From positions 1-64,000 of the forward strand of contig NZ_JAGSYH010000004.1 of the NCBI RefSeq assembly GCF_025685685.1: 64,000 bases of DNA. The letters are read 5' to 3'. The DNA comes from Acidicapsa dinghuensis. Its GTDB lineage: Bacteria > Acidobacteriota > Terriglobia > Terriglobales > Acidobacteriaceae. The notes beneath the pieces are model-generated. The model did not search any database. It had not been told where the DNA came from and was given only the letters and a program-made list of their open reading frames with translations. Each line of letters opens with the position of its first letter. Within the stretch, counting starts at the first letter, position 1. This document shows, piece by piece, positions 53,448 through 61,773 of the stretch. Position numbers and translations under genes: made by a program.

Positions 53448-53645
53448 TCAGCGGGGTGTGATGACGCCGCCGACGGGATGGCGTCGTGGCAGAAGAATGC
53501 CGCGATGATCGGTCTCGCGGGGGGGTAGACCGGGATCATCGAGATTTGGCCCGGGATGGGTGACGAGATTGCCGCCGCAGCCCGGGCAATTGGCGAGGGC
53601 GGTATCGGCGATTTCGGTGTGGCACTGCTGGCAGACACGGAGCAC
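53448..53645 (-). CDS. Small zinc-ribbon protein
   Basis: 65 residues starting at a GTG. CQQCH (residues 5-9) and CPGCGG (20-25) form a four-Cys zinc ribbon; the tail is Pro/Arg-rich (PGLPPRETDHRG). Upstream, GGAGGTATATCCTC forms a small inverted repeat that could pair the ribosome site with itself, but its 14-nt spacing to the GTG is long. Alternative starts were not seen. Function unknown. Confidence 0.5.
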   Translation of the reverse strand: MLRVCQQCHTEIADTALANCPGCGGNLVTHPGPNLDDPGLPPRETDHRGILLPRRHPVGGVITPR

Positions 53646-53796
53646 GATTTGAGGATATACCTCCGGATTGGATGGCTTGTATCTGTTTGATTTTTATCAG
53701 GATGCTTGTATTGGATGAGATTTTTTGAGAAGACGGCGGCGGTTCTTTATATGGAGTTCATCCCGGCTAATTCACGGACAGGTAAACTTAAGGTAT

Positions 53797-54723
53797 ATGG
53801 CATCTTCTTTACTTCCCCCTGCACAGGCGAGCGAAGGGCTTGTGCGCCCGGTACGGCTAGTTGCAATTGACATGGATGGCACGCTGCTGCCGGATTTTTC
53901 GACGGTGGTGAGCGAACGGAATCAGCGGGCCTTGCGCGAGGCGCAGGATGCCGGAATTGTGGTGGCGATTGCTACGGGCAGGCGGCAGGCTTTTACGGCT
54001 CCGCTGCTGACTGGGGTGGGATTGCGAGCGGATGCACCTCTGATTACGTCGAATGGTGCTGTGACGCGAAGTTTTTCAGGAGAGCGGATTGACAGCACGC
54101 GGCTGGAGCCGAGGATTGCGCGAGGGCTTTGCGGGATTTTGCGGGGGATCGGGCTGCTGGTCTTCACGCTGGATAAGACGGAGAAGCCGGACCTGATCGT
54201 GGAAGACCTGGTAATGGTGACGGGACGACTGTCGAAGTGGGTTGAGGCGAACCAGACGGCGATTCAGGAAGTGAACCCGATTGAGAATGCGCTGGGCGAT
54301 GATGTGGACCTGATTCAGGGTATGGCGGCGGGGACGATTGCCGAGATGGCTGAGGCTGAGCGGCTGCTGGCTGAAAGCGAGTGGACTGAACAATTTGAGT
54401 GTGTGCGGACGGCGTATCCGGGGAGCGATCTATCGATTCTGGACCTGCTGCCGAAGGGAGTTTCGAAGCGATATGCACTGGAGAGGCTGGCGAAGCGGCT
54501 GGGAATTGCCCGCGAAGAAACAATGGCAATTGGCGATAACTGGAATGATGAGGCAATGCTGGACTGGGCAGGGGTGGGCGTGCTTATGGGCAATGCGACG
54601 GAGGAGTTGCGGGCGATGGCTCCCGAGCGTGGATGGACGATTGCCCCGCCAAACTCTCAGGACGGCGTGGCGGTGATGCTGGAAAAGGCGATTGCTACGC
54701 AAAGCTCTGCTACTCTTGGATGA
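53797..54723 (+). CDS. Cof-type HAD-superfamily phosphatase
   Basis: 308 residues. HAD motif I LVAIDMDGTLLPD, motif II ITSNGA, and motif IV IGDNWNDEAMLDWAGVGVLMGNA; a C2-type cap lies between (about 90-230). Such enzymes dephosphorylate sugar phosphates or cofactors; the substrate is not predictable. The ATG at 53797 is used; an upstream frame from 53725 is Arg-rich and unlikely. The next gene overlaps the stop codon. Confidence 0.88.
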   Translation: MASSLLPPAQASEGLVRPVRLVAIDMDGTLLPDFSTVVSERNQRALREAQDAGIVVAIATGRRQAFTAPLLTGVGLRADAPLITSNGAVTRSFSGERIDSTRLEPRIARGLCGILRGIGLLVFTLDKTEKPDLIVEDLVMVTGRLSKWVEANQTAIQEVNPIENALGDDVDLIQGMAAGTIAEMAEAERLLAESEWTEQFECVRTAYPGSDLSILDLLPKGVSKRYALERLAKRLGIAREETMAIGDNWNDEAMLDWAGVGVLMGNATEELRAMAPERGWTIAPPNSQDGVAVMLEKAIATQSSATLG

Positions 54724-55517
54724 CACGAGCCGCTATGCTGCTGGATTTACATATGAAATGCGCGAGATCTGCGCTCCGGGCCGGTCGGGTAACGGGGTTA
54801 GTGTTGACGCTATTTGCCAGCTTGCCTAACGCGGCGCGGGCGGCTGAGCGTATTACTTTCCGTAATGGGTTTGATGTGGTCTGCGACCATTACACGGTGG
54901 CGGACGGACGGATGCGCGTGTTTCTGGAACGGCAGGGGACAGACTATTTCGAAGTAGACGCGGGTTCGGTAGCGAATGTGGAGACGGTGGCCGATCTACC
55001 GTTGGGAACGATGCCTGCTGTCGCGAAGCCGGCTGGGCCGCTGAAGAGCGTCCCTGTTGCTCCTGCTTACGAGCCTGAGCGGTTGAATGCTGCGGATCTG
55101 CATCCGATCCTGTCAAAGGCGGGGGCGGAGCATAACGTGGATGCGGATCTGCTGGCGAGCGTGGTAAAGGCTGAGAGCGACGGGCATACACGCGCTGTGA
55201 GCCGCACGGGAGCACGGGGGCTGATGCAGTTGATGCCTGCAACAGCGCAGCAACTAGGCGTAGAAAACAGTTTCTCGGCTGAAGACAATGTGCGTGGAGG
55301 TACGGCCTATCTGGATGGGCTGCTGACGCGCTACCACGACAATATTCCGCTGGCGTTGGCGGCTTACAACGCAGGGCCAGAAGCTGTGGACCGGTATCAC
55401 GGAATTCCGCCGTATCACGAGACGCGGGCATATGTGGCGCGGGTGGTGCGGGAGTTTAACCGGCGGCTGGCGGCGCGTCGCATGAATGTTAGCGGCATTG
55501 AGATGGGATCGCGGTGA
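54720..55517 (+). CDS. Lytic transglycosylase (SLT domain), exported
   Basis: About 265 residues. A signal peptide (VTGLVLTLFASLPNAARA) is followed by a short beta domain (ERITFRNGFDVVCDHY) and a GH23-type SLT domain: AEHNVDADLLASVVKAESDGHT (catalytic Glu), GARGLMQLMPATA, VRGGTAYLDGLL and LALAAYNAGPEAV. It cleaves peptidoglycan to 1,6-anhydro products. The ATG at 54720 overlaps the HAD stop; ATGs at 54735 and 54753 are alternatives. It overlaps the flippase-like gene by four bases, giving a three-gene unit. Confidence 0.9.
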   Translation: MTRAAMLLDLHMKCARSALRAGRVTGLVLTLFASLPNAARAAERITFRNGFDVVCDHYTVADGRMRVFLERQGTDYFEVDAGSVANVETVADLPLGTMPAVAKPAGPLKSVPVAPAYEPERLNAADLHPILSKAGAEHNVDADLLASVVKAESDGHTRAVSRTGARGLMQLMPATAQQLGVENSFSAEDNVRGGTAYLDGLLTRYHDNIPLALAAYNAGPEAVDRYHGIPPYHETRAYVARVVREFNRRLAARRMNVSGIEMGSR

Positions 55518-56638
55518 AATCGAAGAAGCTAATCATCAGCATTGTCGTTTTTGTGGCGTTGATCGGTTTTGGCATTTGGGCCTACCGACATGTCGGCTTC
55601 AATTTTGCGCTGCTGCGTGAACAACTGAGACAAGTCAACTGGACGAAGATTGCGATTGGTCTTGGATGCATCTATCTGGGCTACGTTTTTCGGGGCGTGC
55701 GCTGGGCGATGCTGATCCGTCACAACAAACGCGTGCCGCTCTTTTCGCTGGTGGGAACACAGGTCATCGGATTTACCTCGGTGGCACTGATTGGCCGTGT
55801 AGCCGATCTGGTGCGACCGTATCTGACTTCGAAAAAGACTTCCTTGCCTATCAGTTCGCAGGTGGCCGTCTATATCGTTGAACGGCTCTTTGATAGCGGG
55901 TCAATGGCGCTGATCTTTTCGATTGCGATGCTCTGGGTGCCGCAGGACGAGATGCTGCGCGCGATGAGCCACTCGAAGATGATGGCTTCGCTTGCTACGC
56001 GTTTTCCTCACCTGATGCCACTGGCTGCACGTTTCGGCGGAATAGTGCTGACGGCGTTGGGCGTGGCGTTTCTGGCAGCGGTGCGCATCGGTGGCGGAGT
56101 CTTCGCCAGCTTCTGCGAACGGACCTTCGGTATTTTTTCAAAAAAGCTGGGCGTGGCAATCGGCGAGAATATCCGAACTTTCCGCTCGGGCCTGGACACG
56201 ATGCGGTCGTGGTCGGATTTCCTTATCACTGCCGCACTTTCGCTGGCGATGTGGGGGCTGATCACGGTAGCGTACTTTGTAACCTGCCAGTCGTTCCAAG
56301 CGAGCCCGCAACTGGCCGGAATCGATCCTTCCAAGTGCGTTCTGCTGATGATCGTCAGCGGAGGCGCCAGTATTTTCCAATTGCCGGTGTTGGGATGGTT
56401 TACGCAGATTGCGGCGGTGGCGGCGGCGCTCGCGGGCATTCTTGGCTCGTCTATCGAGGCGTCTACTGCCTGCGCGGTGATGCTGCTGGCGGTGACCTTC
56501 CTGGGCATTGTCCCGGTGGGGTTGATCTGGGCGCAGTTTGAGAACGTGAACCTGCGCAAGGTTGCTACGGAGAGCGAGCACGCGGCTGAGGATGTCGAGG
56601 CGCGTACCGATCCTTCGCCGGCCGTTGAAGAAGCGTAA
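55514..56638 (+). CDS. Flippase-like membrane protein (LPG-synthase TM domain, UPF0104)
   Basis: 374 residues with about eight transmembrane helices, matching the lysylphosphatidylglycerol-synthase transmembrane/AglD-like family: LGYVFRGVRWAMLIR, GFTSVALIGRVADLVRPYLTSKK, VYIVERLFDSGSMAL. The family resembles the MprF flippase part and probably moves a lipid intermediate. The C-terminus is acidic (EHAAEDVEARTD). The GTG start (55514) overlaps the transglycosylase stop. Confidence 0.85.
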   Translation: MKSKKLIISIVVFVALIGFGIWAYRHVGFNFALLREQLRQVNWTKIAIGLGCIYLGYVFRGVRWAMLIRHNKRVPLFSLVGTQVIGFTSVALIGRVADLVRPYLTSKKTSLPISSQVAVYIVERLFDSGSMALIFSIAMLWVPQDEMLRAMSHSKMMASLATRFPHLMPLAARFGGIVLTALGVAFLAAVRIGGGVFASFCERTFGIFSKKLGVAIGENIRTFRSGLDTMRSWSDFLITAALSLAMWGLITVAYFVTCQSFQASPQLAGIDPSKCVLLMIVSGGASIFQLPVLGWFTQIAAVAAALAGILGSSIEASTACAVMLLAVTFLGIVPVGLIWAQFENVNLRKVATESEHAAEDVEARTDPSPAVEEA

Positions 56639-56705
56639 TTGCTCATGCTCCGCGTTGCGGGCACGCAGAGACGAAACTCCGCGTAATGAATAGAATGGCT
56701 GCAAG

Positions 56706-57176
56706 ATGAAGTGTCCTTACTGCGGGTTTACCCAGGACCGGGTGGTTGACAGCCGCGAGAGCAAAGAAGCGGATTCGATTCGGCGACGGCGGGAGTGCGA
56801 AAAGTGCGAGCGGCGCTTCACGACCTACGAGCGCATCGATGAGATCCCGTACATGGTGGTCAAGAAAGATGGCCGCAGGGAGAAGTTTGAGCGTCACAAG
56901 GTGCTGAGCGGGTTGCTGCGTGCGTGTGAGAAGAGGCCGGTTTCGGCCAGCCAGCTTGAGGCAATTGTGGATGCGACGGAGAGCTATCTGATGGATGCTC
57001 CGGAGCGGGAACGAAGCACGGCTGAGATTGGTACGCGAATCATGGATGAACTGAAGACGCTGGATACGGTGGCCTATATCCGCTTTGCCAGTGTGTACCG
57101 GGACTTTAAGGATGTGCGCGAGTTCAAGGAAGAGCTGGAGCAGTTGCTGACGCGCGAGGGTAAGCGGAAGAACTGA
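56706..57176 (+). CDS. nrdR: NrdR ribonucleotide reductase repressor
   Basis: 156 residues. The zinc ribbon MKCPYCGFTQDRVVDSRESKEADSIRRRRECEKC (Cys 3, 6, 31, 34) precedes an ATP-cone (VVKKDGRREKFERHKVLSGL). NrdR senses ATP/dATP and represses nrd genes at NrdR boxes. Fully canonical. No nrd gene or NrdR box was noticed nearby. Confidence 0.96.
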   Translation: MKCPYCGFTQDRVVDSRESKEADSIRRRRECEKCERRFTTYERIDEIPYMVVKKDGRREKFERHKVLSGLLRACEKRPVSASQLEAIVDATESYLMDAPERERSTAEIGTRIMDELKTLDTVAYIRFASVYRDFKDVREFKEELEQLLTREGKRKN

Positions 57177-57199
57177 GTCCCTAACGAAGCTCTGATTAA

Positions 57200-57282
57200 G
57201 CTGTCAGCCGAAGAGACAGCATCCCTCAGGGGCTAAAGCCCATCGACTTTATTGAATTTAGAGGCGCGACTGAAGTCGTGCC
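57200..57282. repeat. Cluster of three palindromes, REP-like
   Basis: Three hairpins in a row: GCTGTC/GACAGC (57200-57220), GGGCT-AA-AGCCC (57230-57241) and GGCGCGACT-GA-AGTCGTGCC (57263-57282, one G-T pair). No T-run, so not a classic terminator. The spaced GC-rich palindromes look like a repetitive extragenic element; other copies were not seen in this window. It lies between nrdR and asd, a 337-bp gap that otherwise holds no gene. Confidence 0.5.
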
Positions 57283-57473
57283 CTTTCAAAGCAAACCATC
57301 TCATGAGTTTTCCGCAGCCTGTAAAGCTGTGCCATCGCAAAATGCGTACTGAGTCAAAGCGTTTCTTACGCAAAATTTTGCACGGCGGTGGCAACGATTC
57401 CAATGCGGGACTTCCCTGCTTTATCGCGTTGCTGTTGGCGGATTCCGATACTTATCGGGCGTTGTATCTCATC

Positions 57474-57509
57474 TTGAACCCTCGCTCTCCTGTACACTGG
57501 AGGGTTCAA
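57474..57509 (+). promoter_or_regulatory. Hairpin sequestering the asd ribosome site
   Basis: TTGAACCCTC (57474-57483) and GAGGGTTCAA (57500-57509) form a perfect 10-bp stem with a 16-nt loop. Its right arm includes most of the Shine-Dalgarno GGAGGG (57499-57504), 9 nt ahead of the asd ATG at 57514. When folded it would block translation. Sequence seen; regulation inferred. Confidence 0.6.
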
Positions 57510-57513
57510 CATT

Positions 57514-58617
57514 ATGCAAAATCAGCATGAAATCGGCATCCTTGGCGCGACCGGAATGGTCGGCCAGCGGTTTATCCAGCTTCTTGAAAACCATCCGTGG
57601 TTCAAGATTACGTGGCTTGCGGCGAGCGACCGCTCGAGCGGCAAGCGCTATGAAGAAGCAGCCAAATGGCGTCTCGACACGCCGTGCCCTGAGCGCATCG
57701 CCAAGATGACGATTTCGCCGGCCGAGCCTTACTCGAAAGACGGGGCTGGTGCGCCGAAGATTATCTTTGCGGCGCTGGATGCGGACATTGCCCGCGAGCT
57801 GGAGCCGAAGTTTGCAGCGGCTGGCTGCGCTGTGGTGTCGAATTCGAGCGCGTTCCGGATGCATCCGAATGTGCCGCTGGTGATTCCGGAAGTGAATGCG
57901 GATCATCTGCACCTGATCGAGGATCAGGAGTGGCGGAAGGAGTCGGGTGGCTATATTGTGACGAATCCGAACTGCTCGGCGATTGGGCTGGTGCTGGCGC
58001 TGAAGCCGATCGAGGAGCGCTTTGGCATCGAACAGATCTTTGTGACAACGATGCAGGCGGTGAGCGGCGCGGGATATCCGGGCGTGCCGTCGATGGACAT
58101 TCTGGGTAATGTCGTTCCCTACATCAAGAACGAAGAGCAAAAGATGGAAGAGGAAACTCTGAAGCTGCTCGGCAGCCTGGACGGCGAACACATTGCGCCA
58201 TTGGCAGCGCGGATGAGCGCGCACTGCAACCGTGTGGCTGTCGAGGATGGGCATACGGAGTCGGTTTCGATCAAGCTGGGCAATAAGCTTGGCAGACCGG
58301 CGACGAAGGAAGATCTGCTGGAGGCGTGGGCTGAGTTCAAGCCACTCGCAGGACAGCATCTGCCGACGGCTCCGGAGCAGCCGGTGGAGTGGATTGCGGC
58401 GGAGGATCGCCCGCAGCCGCGGCTGGACAAGAACCGCGGACGCGGCATGGCTGCCTCAGTGGGCCGCCTGCGGCCTTGCGGATTGCTCGACTGGAAGTTA
58501 ACGGTGCTCTCGCACAACACGATTCGCGGGGCTGCGGGAGCAGCCATTGTGAATGCTGAGCTGCTGCTGAGCCTAGGCAAGCTGGAGCCGGTGGCGGAAG
58601 CGGCCGCACGCGCCTGA
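57514..58617 (+). CDS. asd: Aspartate-semialdehyde dehydrogenase
   Basis: Reduces aspartyl phosphate to aspartate semialdehyde for lysine, threonine, methionine and diaminopimelate. [13 protein letters not shown] binds NADP; the catalytic Cys is in [10 protein letters not shown] (about C154); ISGAGYPG-type [14 protein letters not shown] and [15 protein letters not shown] follow. It belongs to the archaeal/fungal-type branch (367 residues with an insertion), rather than the E. coli type. A strong but possibly sequestered ribosome site precedes it. lysC follows after 97 bp. Confidence 0.95.
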   Translation: MQNQHEIGILGATGMVGQRFIQLLENHPWFKITWLAASDRSSGKRYEEAAKWRLDTPCPERIAKMTISPAEPYSKDGAGAPKIIFAALDADIARELEPKFAAAGCAVVSNSSAFRMHPNVPLVIPEVNADHLHLIEDQEWRKESGGYIVTNPNCSAIGLVLALKPIEERFGIEQIFVTTMQAVSGAGYPGVPSMDILGNVVPYIKNEEQKMEEETLKLLGSLDGEHIAPLAARMSAHCNRVAVEDGHTESVSIKLGNKLGRPATKEDLLEAWAEFKPLAGQHLPTAPEQPVEWIAAEDRPQPRLDKNRGRGMAASVGRLRPCGLLDWKLTVLSHNTIRGAAGAAIVNAELLLSLGKLEPVAEAAARA

Positions 58618-58714
58618 TCGTGAGGCAAGTGAGTTTGGTGAGTCCCGGTGTGCCTGTGATTCCGGGCGTGCGGGAACGAGTCTTTGGTTGCGGTTAAGAC
58701 GATAGGAACGCTGG

Positions 58715-60136
58715 ATGAGCCTGGTAGTGATGAAGTTCGGCGGCACGTCGGTGGAAGATCCGGCGGCCATTTCACGAACCGCTAACATTGTCGCGGGAAG
58801 AGTCGCAGCCGGGAAAAAGCCCGTGGTTGTGGTTTCTGCGATGGCTAAGGTGACGGATCAGTTGCTGGCTTGCGCGGCTGCGGCGAGCCGTGGCGACCGC
58901 GTGGGAGCGCTGGGCATCAGCGCGCGGTTGCGGAGCCGGCACAAGGATACGGCTGCGGCGCTGGTGAAGGGTTCGGCAAAAACGGCTGAGTTACAGAACT
59001 GGGTGGAACGCGAATTTGACGCGCTGGATGAAGTTTTGCGCGGGCTGGCGGCGATTCTGGAGTTAACGCCGCGTATTTCCGATCTCATTGTCAGCTATGG
59101 TGAGCGGCTGTCGAGCGCGATGATCGCAGAGGCGTTTCAGGAGCTTGGGATCAATGCTGTACACGTCGATTCGCGAAAAGTGGTGATCACGGACTCTCAG
59201 TATCAGAAGGCCGTTCCGTTGGATGACCTGATCGAGGAGCGATGTACGGAGCATGTGAAACCGCATACAGATGCGGGACGCGTGCCGGTGATGGGCGGAT
59301 TTATTGGCAGCAATGAGGCGGGCATTACTACGACGCTGGGACGCGGCGGTTCGGATTTCACGGGCGCACTCATCGGCGGCGCGATGCATGCGGAGGCGAT
59401 CGAGATCTGGACGGATGTGAACGGGATCATGACGACTGATCCTCGCATTTGCCCGGACGCGCTGAGAGTGAAGGTGATCAGCTTTGAAGAAGCAGCAGAG
59501 CTTGCCTACTTCGGTGCGAAGGTGTTGCACCCGGCCACGATCTTGCCAGCGGTGCGGCGAAATATTCCGGTGCTGGTGCTGAACTCGAAGAATCCTGAAA
59601 ACGAAGGCACGCGGATCATCTCGCTGGCTCCGCATTGCAAGAGCCCGTTCAAAAGCATTGCGGTGAAGAAGCGGCTCTCGATCATTGATGTAGTCGCGAG
59701 CCGCATGCTGATGACGCATGGGTATCTGAAGGCCATCTTCGATATTTTCGACAAGCATCAATGCCCTGTTGACATGGTTTCGACCAGCGAAGTGAGTGTT
59801 TCTCTCACGGTCGACTCAACCGATAAGTTGCCGGCGATTGCGGACGACTTGGGTAAACTGGCGGACGTGAAGTATGAGGGCAAGAAGGCGCTGGTGTGCC
59901 TTGTCGGTGAAGATATTCGCGGCCAGAACGGGATTGCCGCACAGGTGTTTGCGGCGGTGAAGCATGTGAACGTACGCATGATTTCGCAGGGGGCAAGCGA
60001 AATCAACATGAGCTTCATGATCGAAGAGGAAGATGCGGAAGAAGCGATTCGCTCGCTGCATGCGGCGTTCTTCCAGACTCCCGATCCTGAGATCTTCGAT
60101 GTGGAAGCGCGCAAGTCGGCTTCATCGGTCCAATAA
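58715..60136 (+). CDS. lysC: Aspartate kinase
   Basis: Phosphorylates aspartate. VMKFGGTSVEDPAAI is the kinase signature; MGGFIGSNEAGITTTLGRGGSDFTGAL and EIWTDVNGIMTTDPRI follow. Two ACT domains (about 310-460) provide feedback control. At 473 residues it is of the monofunctional LysC/AK III type. It lies between asd and dapB in a probable operon. Confidence 0.95.
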   Translation: MSLVVMKFGGTSVEDPAAISRTANIVAGRVAAGKKPVVVVSAMAKVTDQLLACAAAASRGDRVGALGISARLRSRHKDTAAALVKGSAKTAELQNWVEREFDALDEVLRGLAAILELTPRISDLIVSYGERLSSAMIAEAFQELGINAVHVDSRKVVITDSQYQKAVPLDDLIEERCTEHVKPHTDAGRVPVMGGFIGSNEAGITTTLGRGGSDFTGALIGGAMHAEAIEIWTDVNGIMTTDPRICPDALRVKVISFEEAAELAYFGAKVLHPATILPAVRRNIPVLVLNSKNPENEGTRIISLAPHCKSPFKSIAVKKRLSIIDVVASRMLMTHGYLKAIFDIFDKHQCPVDMVSTSEVSVSLTVDSTDKLPAIADDLGKLADVKYEGKKALVCLVGEDIRGQNGIAAQVFAAVKHVNVRMISQGASEINMSFMIEEEDAEEAIRSLHAAFFQTPDPEIFDVEARKSASSVQ

Positions 60137-60181
60137 GTTACGCATCCTTCGGTTCAGGCATGCGGTCTGGGGAGAACGCTG

Positions 60182-60859
60182 ATGTTGATGCTGGTACTGG
60201 GCAAGGGGAAAACCGGAAGTCTGGTGGCGCAGGTGGCGCGAGAGCGTGGACACTCGGTGCGAGTGCTGGATTTTCACGAGAACCAAGGTGCGCGAGCGCT
60301 GACGGCTCCGACACTGGCGCAGATTGATGTGGCGATTGACTTCACCAATCCTGAAGCGGCTGTGGAGAACATGCGCGCATGCCTGGCTCTGGGTGGACGT
60401 ATCGTTGTGGGCACGACGGGTTGGCTGGACAAGCTGGATGAGATGAAGGCCCTGGCCGCTCGCAAAGAGGGCGCGCTGGTCTATGGCAGCAACTTTTCGC
60501 AGGGTGTGCAGGAACTGTTCCGGCTAACGGGGCAGCTTGCCAAGCTGGACGGATTCCGCTTCCACATTGAAGAGACACATCACACGGCTAAGCTGGATGC
60601 TCCGTCGGGAACAGCTTTGTCGCTTAAGAAAGTGATCACAGACGTTCGCCCTGACGCGGATGTGGAGATTGCTTCGAAGCGGGAGGGCGACCATGTGGGG
60701 ATTCACGTGGTCAAGGCTCGGTGCGAAACTGACGTCTTTGAACTGCGCCATGAAGCTCTGAGCCGACGCGCGTTTGCCGAAGGCGCGGTGAAGGCTGCGG
60801 AGTGGGTTGGCAGCAAAAAGGGTGTCTGGGACTTCCGCGATATCTTCGATCAAGTGTAG
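60182..60859 (+). CDS. dapB: 4-hydroxy-tetrahydrodipicolinate reductase
   Basis: Reduces the DapA product to tetrahydrodipicolinate. 225 residues, shorter than the usual 240-270. LVLGKGKTGSLVAQVA replaces the standard Gly-rich loop; IDFTNPEAAVENM, VGTTGWLDKLDEM, IEETHHTAKLDAPSGTAL (catalytic His pair and Lys) and HEALSRRAFAEGAVKAAEWV are intact. It follows lysC by 45 bp. dapA lies 2.2 kb downstream. Confidence 0.93.
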   Translation: MLMLVLGKGKTGSLVAQVARERGHSVRVLDFHENQGARALTAPTLAQIDVAIDFTNPEAAVENMRACLALGGRIVVGTTGWLDKLDEMKALAARKEGALVYGSNFSQGVQELFRLTGQLAKLDGFRFHIEETHHTAKLDAPSGTALSLKKVITDVRPDADVEIASKREGDHVGIHVVKARCETDVFELRHEALSRRAFAEGAVKAAEWVGSKKGVWDFRDIFDQV

Positions 60860-61004
60860 ACGCCGGCGGAGGCAAAAGCGGAAGGTGTGGGGATGCGGAC
60901 GAGAGTCGTATCCCACTCATTCGACAAAGTACGCCGAATGAATGGGGCCCCCCGGTGGTGGTGTTTGCGGAAGGCAGATTCCAGGGGAAGGGCGCGAAGC
61001 TGAG

Positions 61005-61745
61005 ATGGGTCGGAAGAAGCTTTTGCCCGGGCTGCGCGTAAGAGAGGGGTTTCTACGTCATCCCTTTGACGTAGAGCATGGGGTACAGACCAGCGGGCTG
61101 GTGCTGGGGCAGCATCTTACGACCGGCCATCGCAACGACAAACACACGACTGCTTATTACGGCATTGCTCCGTCAGTGGTGGAGCAGTTGCTGGATCTGT
61201 GGCTACGCACCAGGCCTCGTGCGCCGCTTGAGGATTATACGTTTATCGATATTGGGGCGGGAATGGGACGGGCGATGCTGCTGGCTTCGCGGCTGCCGTT
61301 TCGCGAGGTGATTGGGATCGAGTTGCATCCGGACCTGGTGGCGATTGGACAGAAGAACGTCGCCAAATGGGGCGCTGCGCGGAAGGCGCGGGCTCCGATA
61401 CGGATGGTCGAAGCCGATATTACGGAGTTCGACTTCCCTGCCGGACCCTGCGTGGCTTATCTGTTCAATCCTTTTCGCGATGCGGTGATGAAGCTGATGC
61501 TGAGGCGGATGGAGCTAAGCTTTGCTGCGCGGCCGGGGATGCTCGATCTGCTGTATGCGAATGATGAGTGCCATGACGTGATTGCAGAGCGGGCGCAGTG
61601 GAAGCTGCTTTGGCGGGGATTAGTGCCGCTGTCGAAGCCAGATGAGGATGCGGACCGGAAGATTCTGGATGCTCAGCCGAATGGGGAGTATGCGTGGAGC
61701 ACGGAGGAGCCGTGCTCGATTCATCGACTGGTGGAACAATCTTAG
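61005..61745 (+). CDS. SAM-dependent methyltransferase, class I-like
   Basis: 246 residues. Motif I is FIDIGAGMGRAMLLAS and the acidic-loop-like VIGIELHPDLVAIGQKN follows, then VEADITEFDFPAGPCVAYLFNPF. It resembles small class I methyltransferases near primary-metabolism genes. The substrate is unknown. The ATG at 61005 was chosen over a Gly/Pro-rich upstream extension (60942). It lies between dapB and the opposite-strand hypothetical gene. Confidence 0.82.
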   Translation: MGRKKLLPGLRVREGFLRHPFDVEHGVQTSGLVLGQHLTTGHRNDKHTTAYYGIAPSVVEQLLDLWLRTRPRAPLEDYTFIDIGAGMGRAMLLASRLPFREVIGIELHPDLVAIGQKNVAKWGAARKARAPIRMVEADITEFDFPAGPCVAYLFNPFRDAVMKLMLRRMELSFAARPGMLDLLYANDECHDVIAERAQWKLLWRGLVPLSKPDEDADRKILDAQPNGEYAWSTEEPCSIHRLVEQS

Positions 61746-61773
61746 TTAAATCTAACGAACTATGGAGCCTTCG

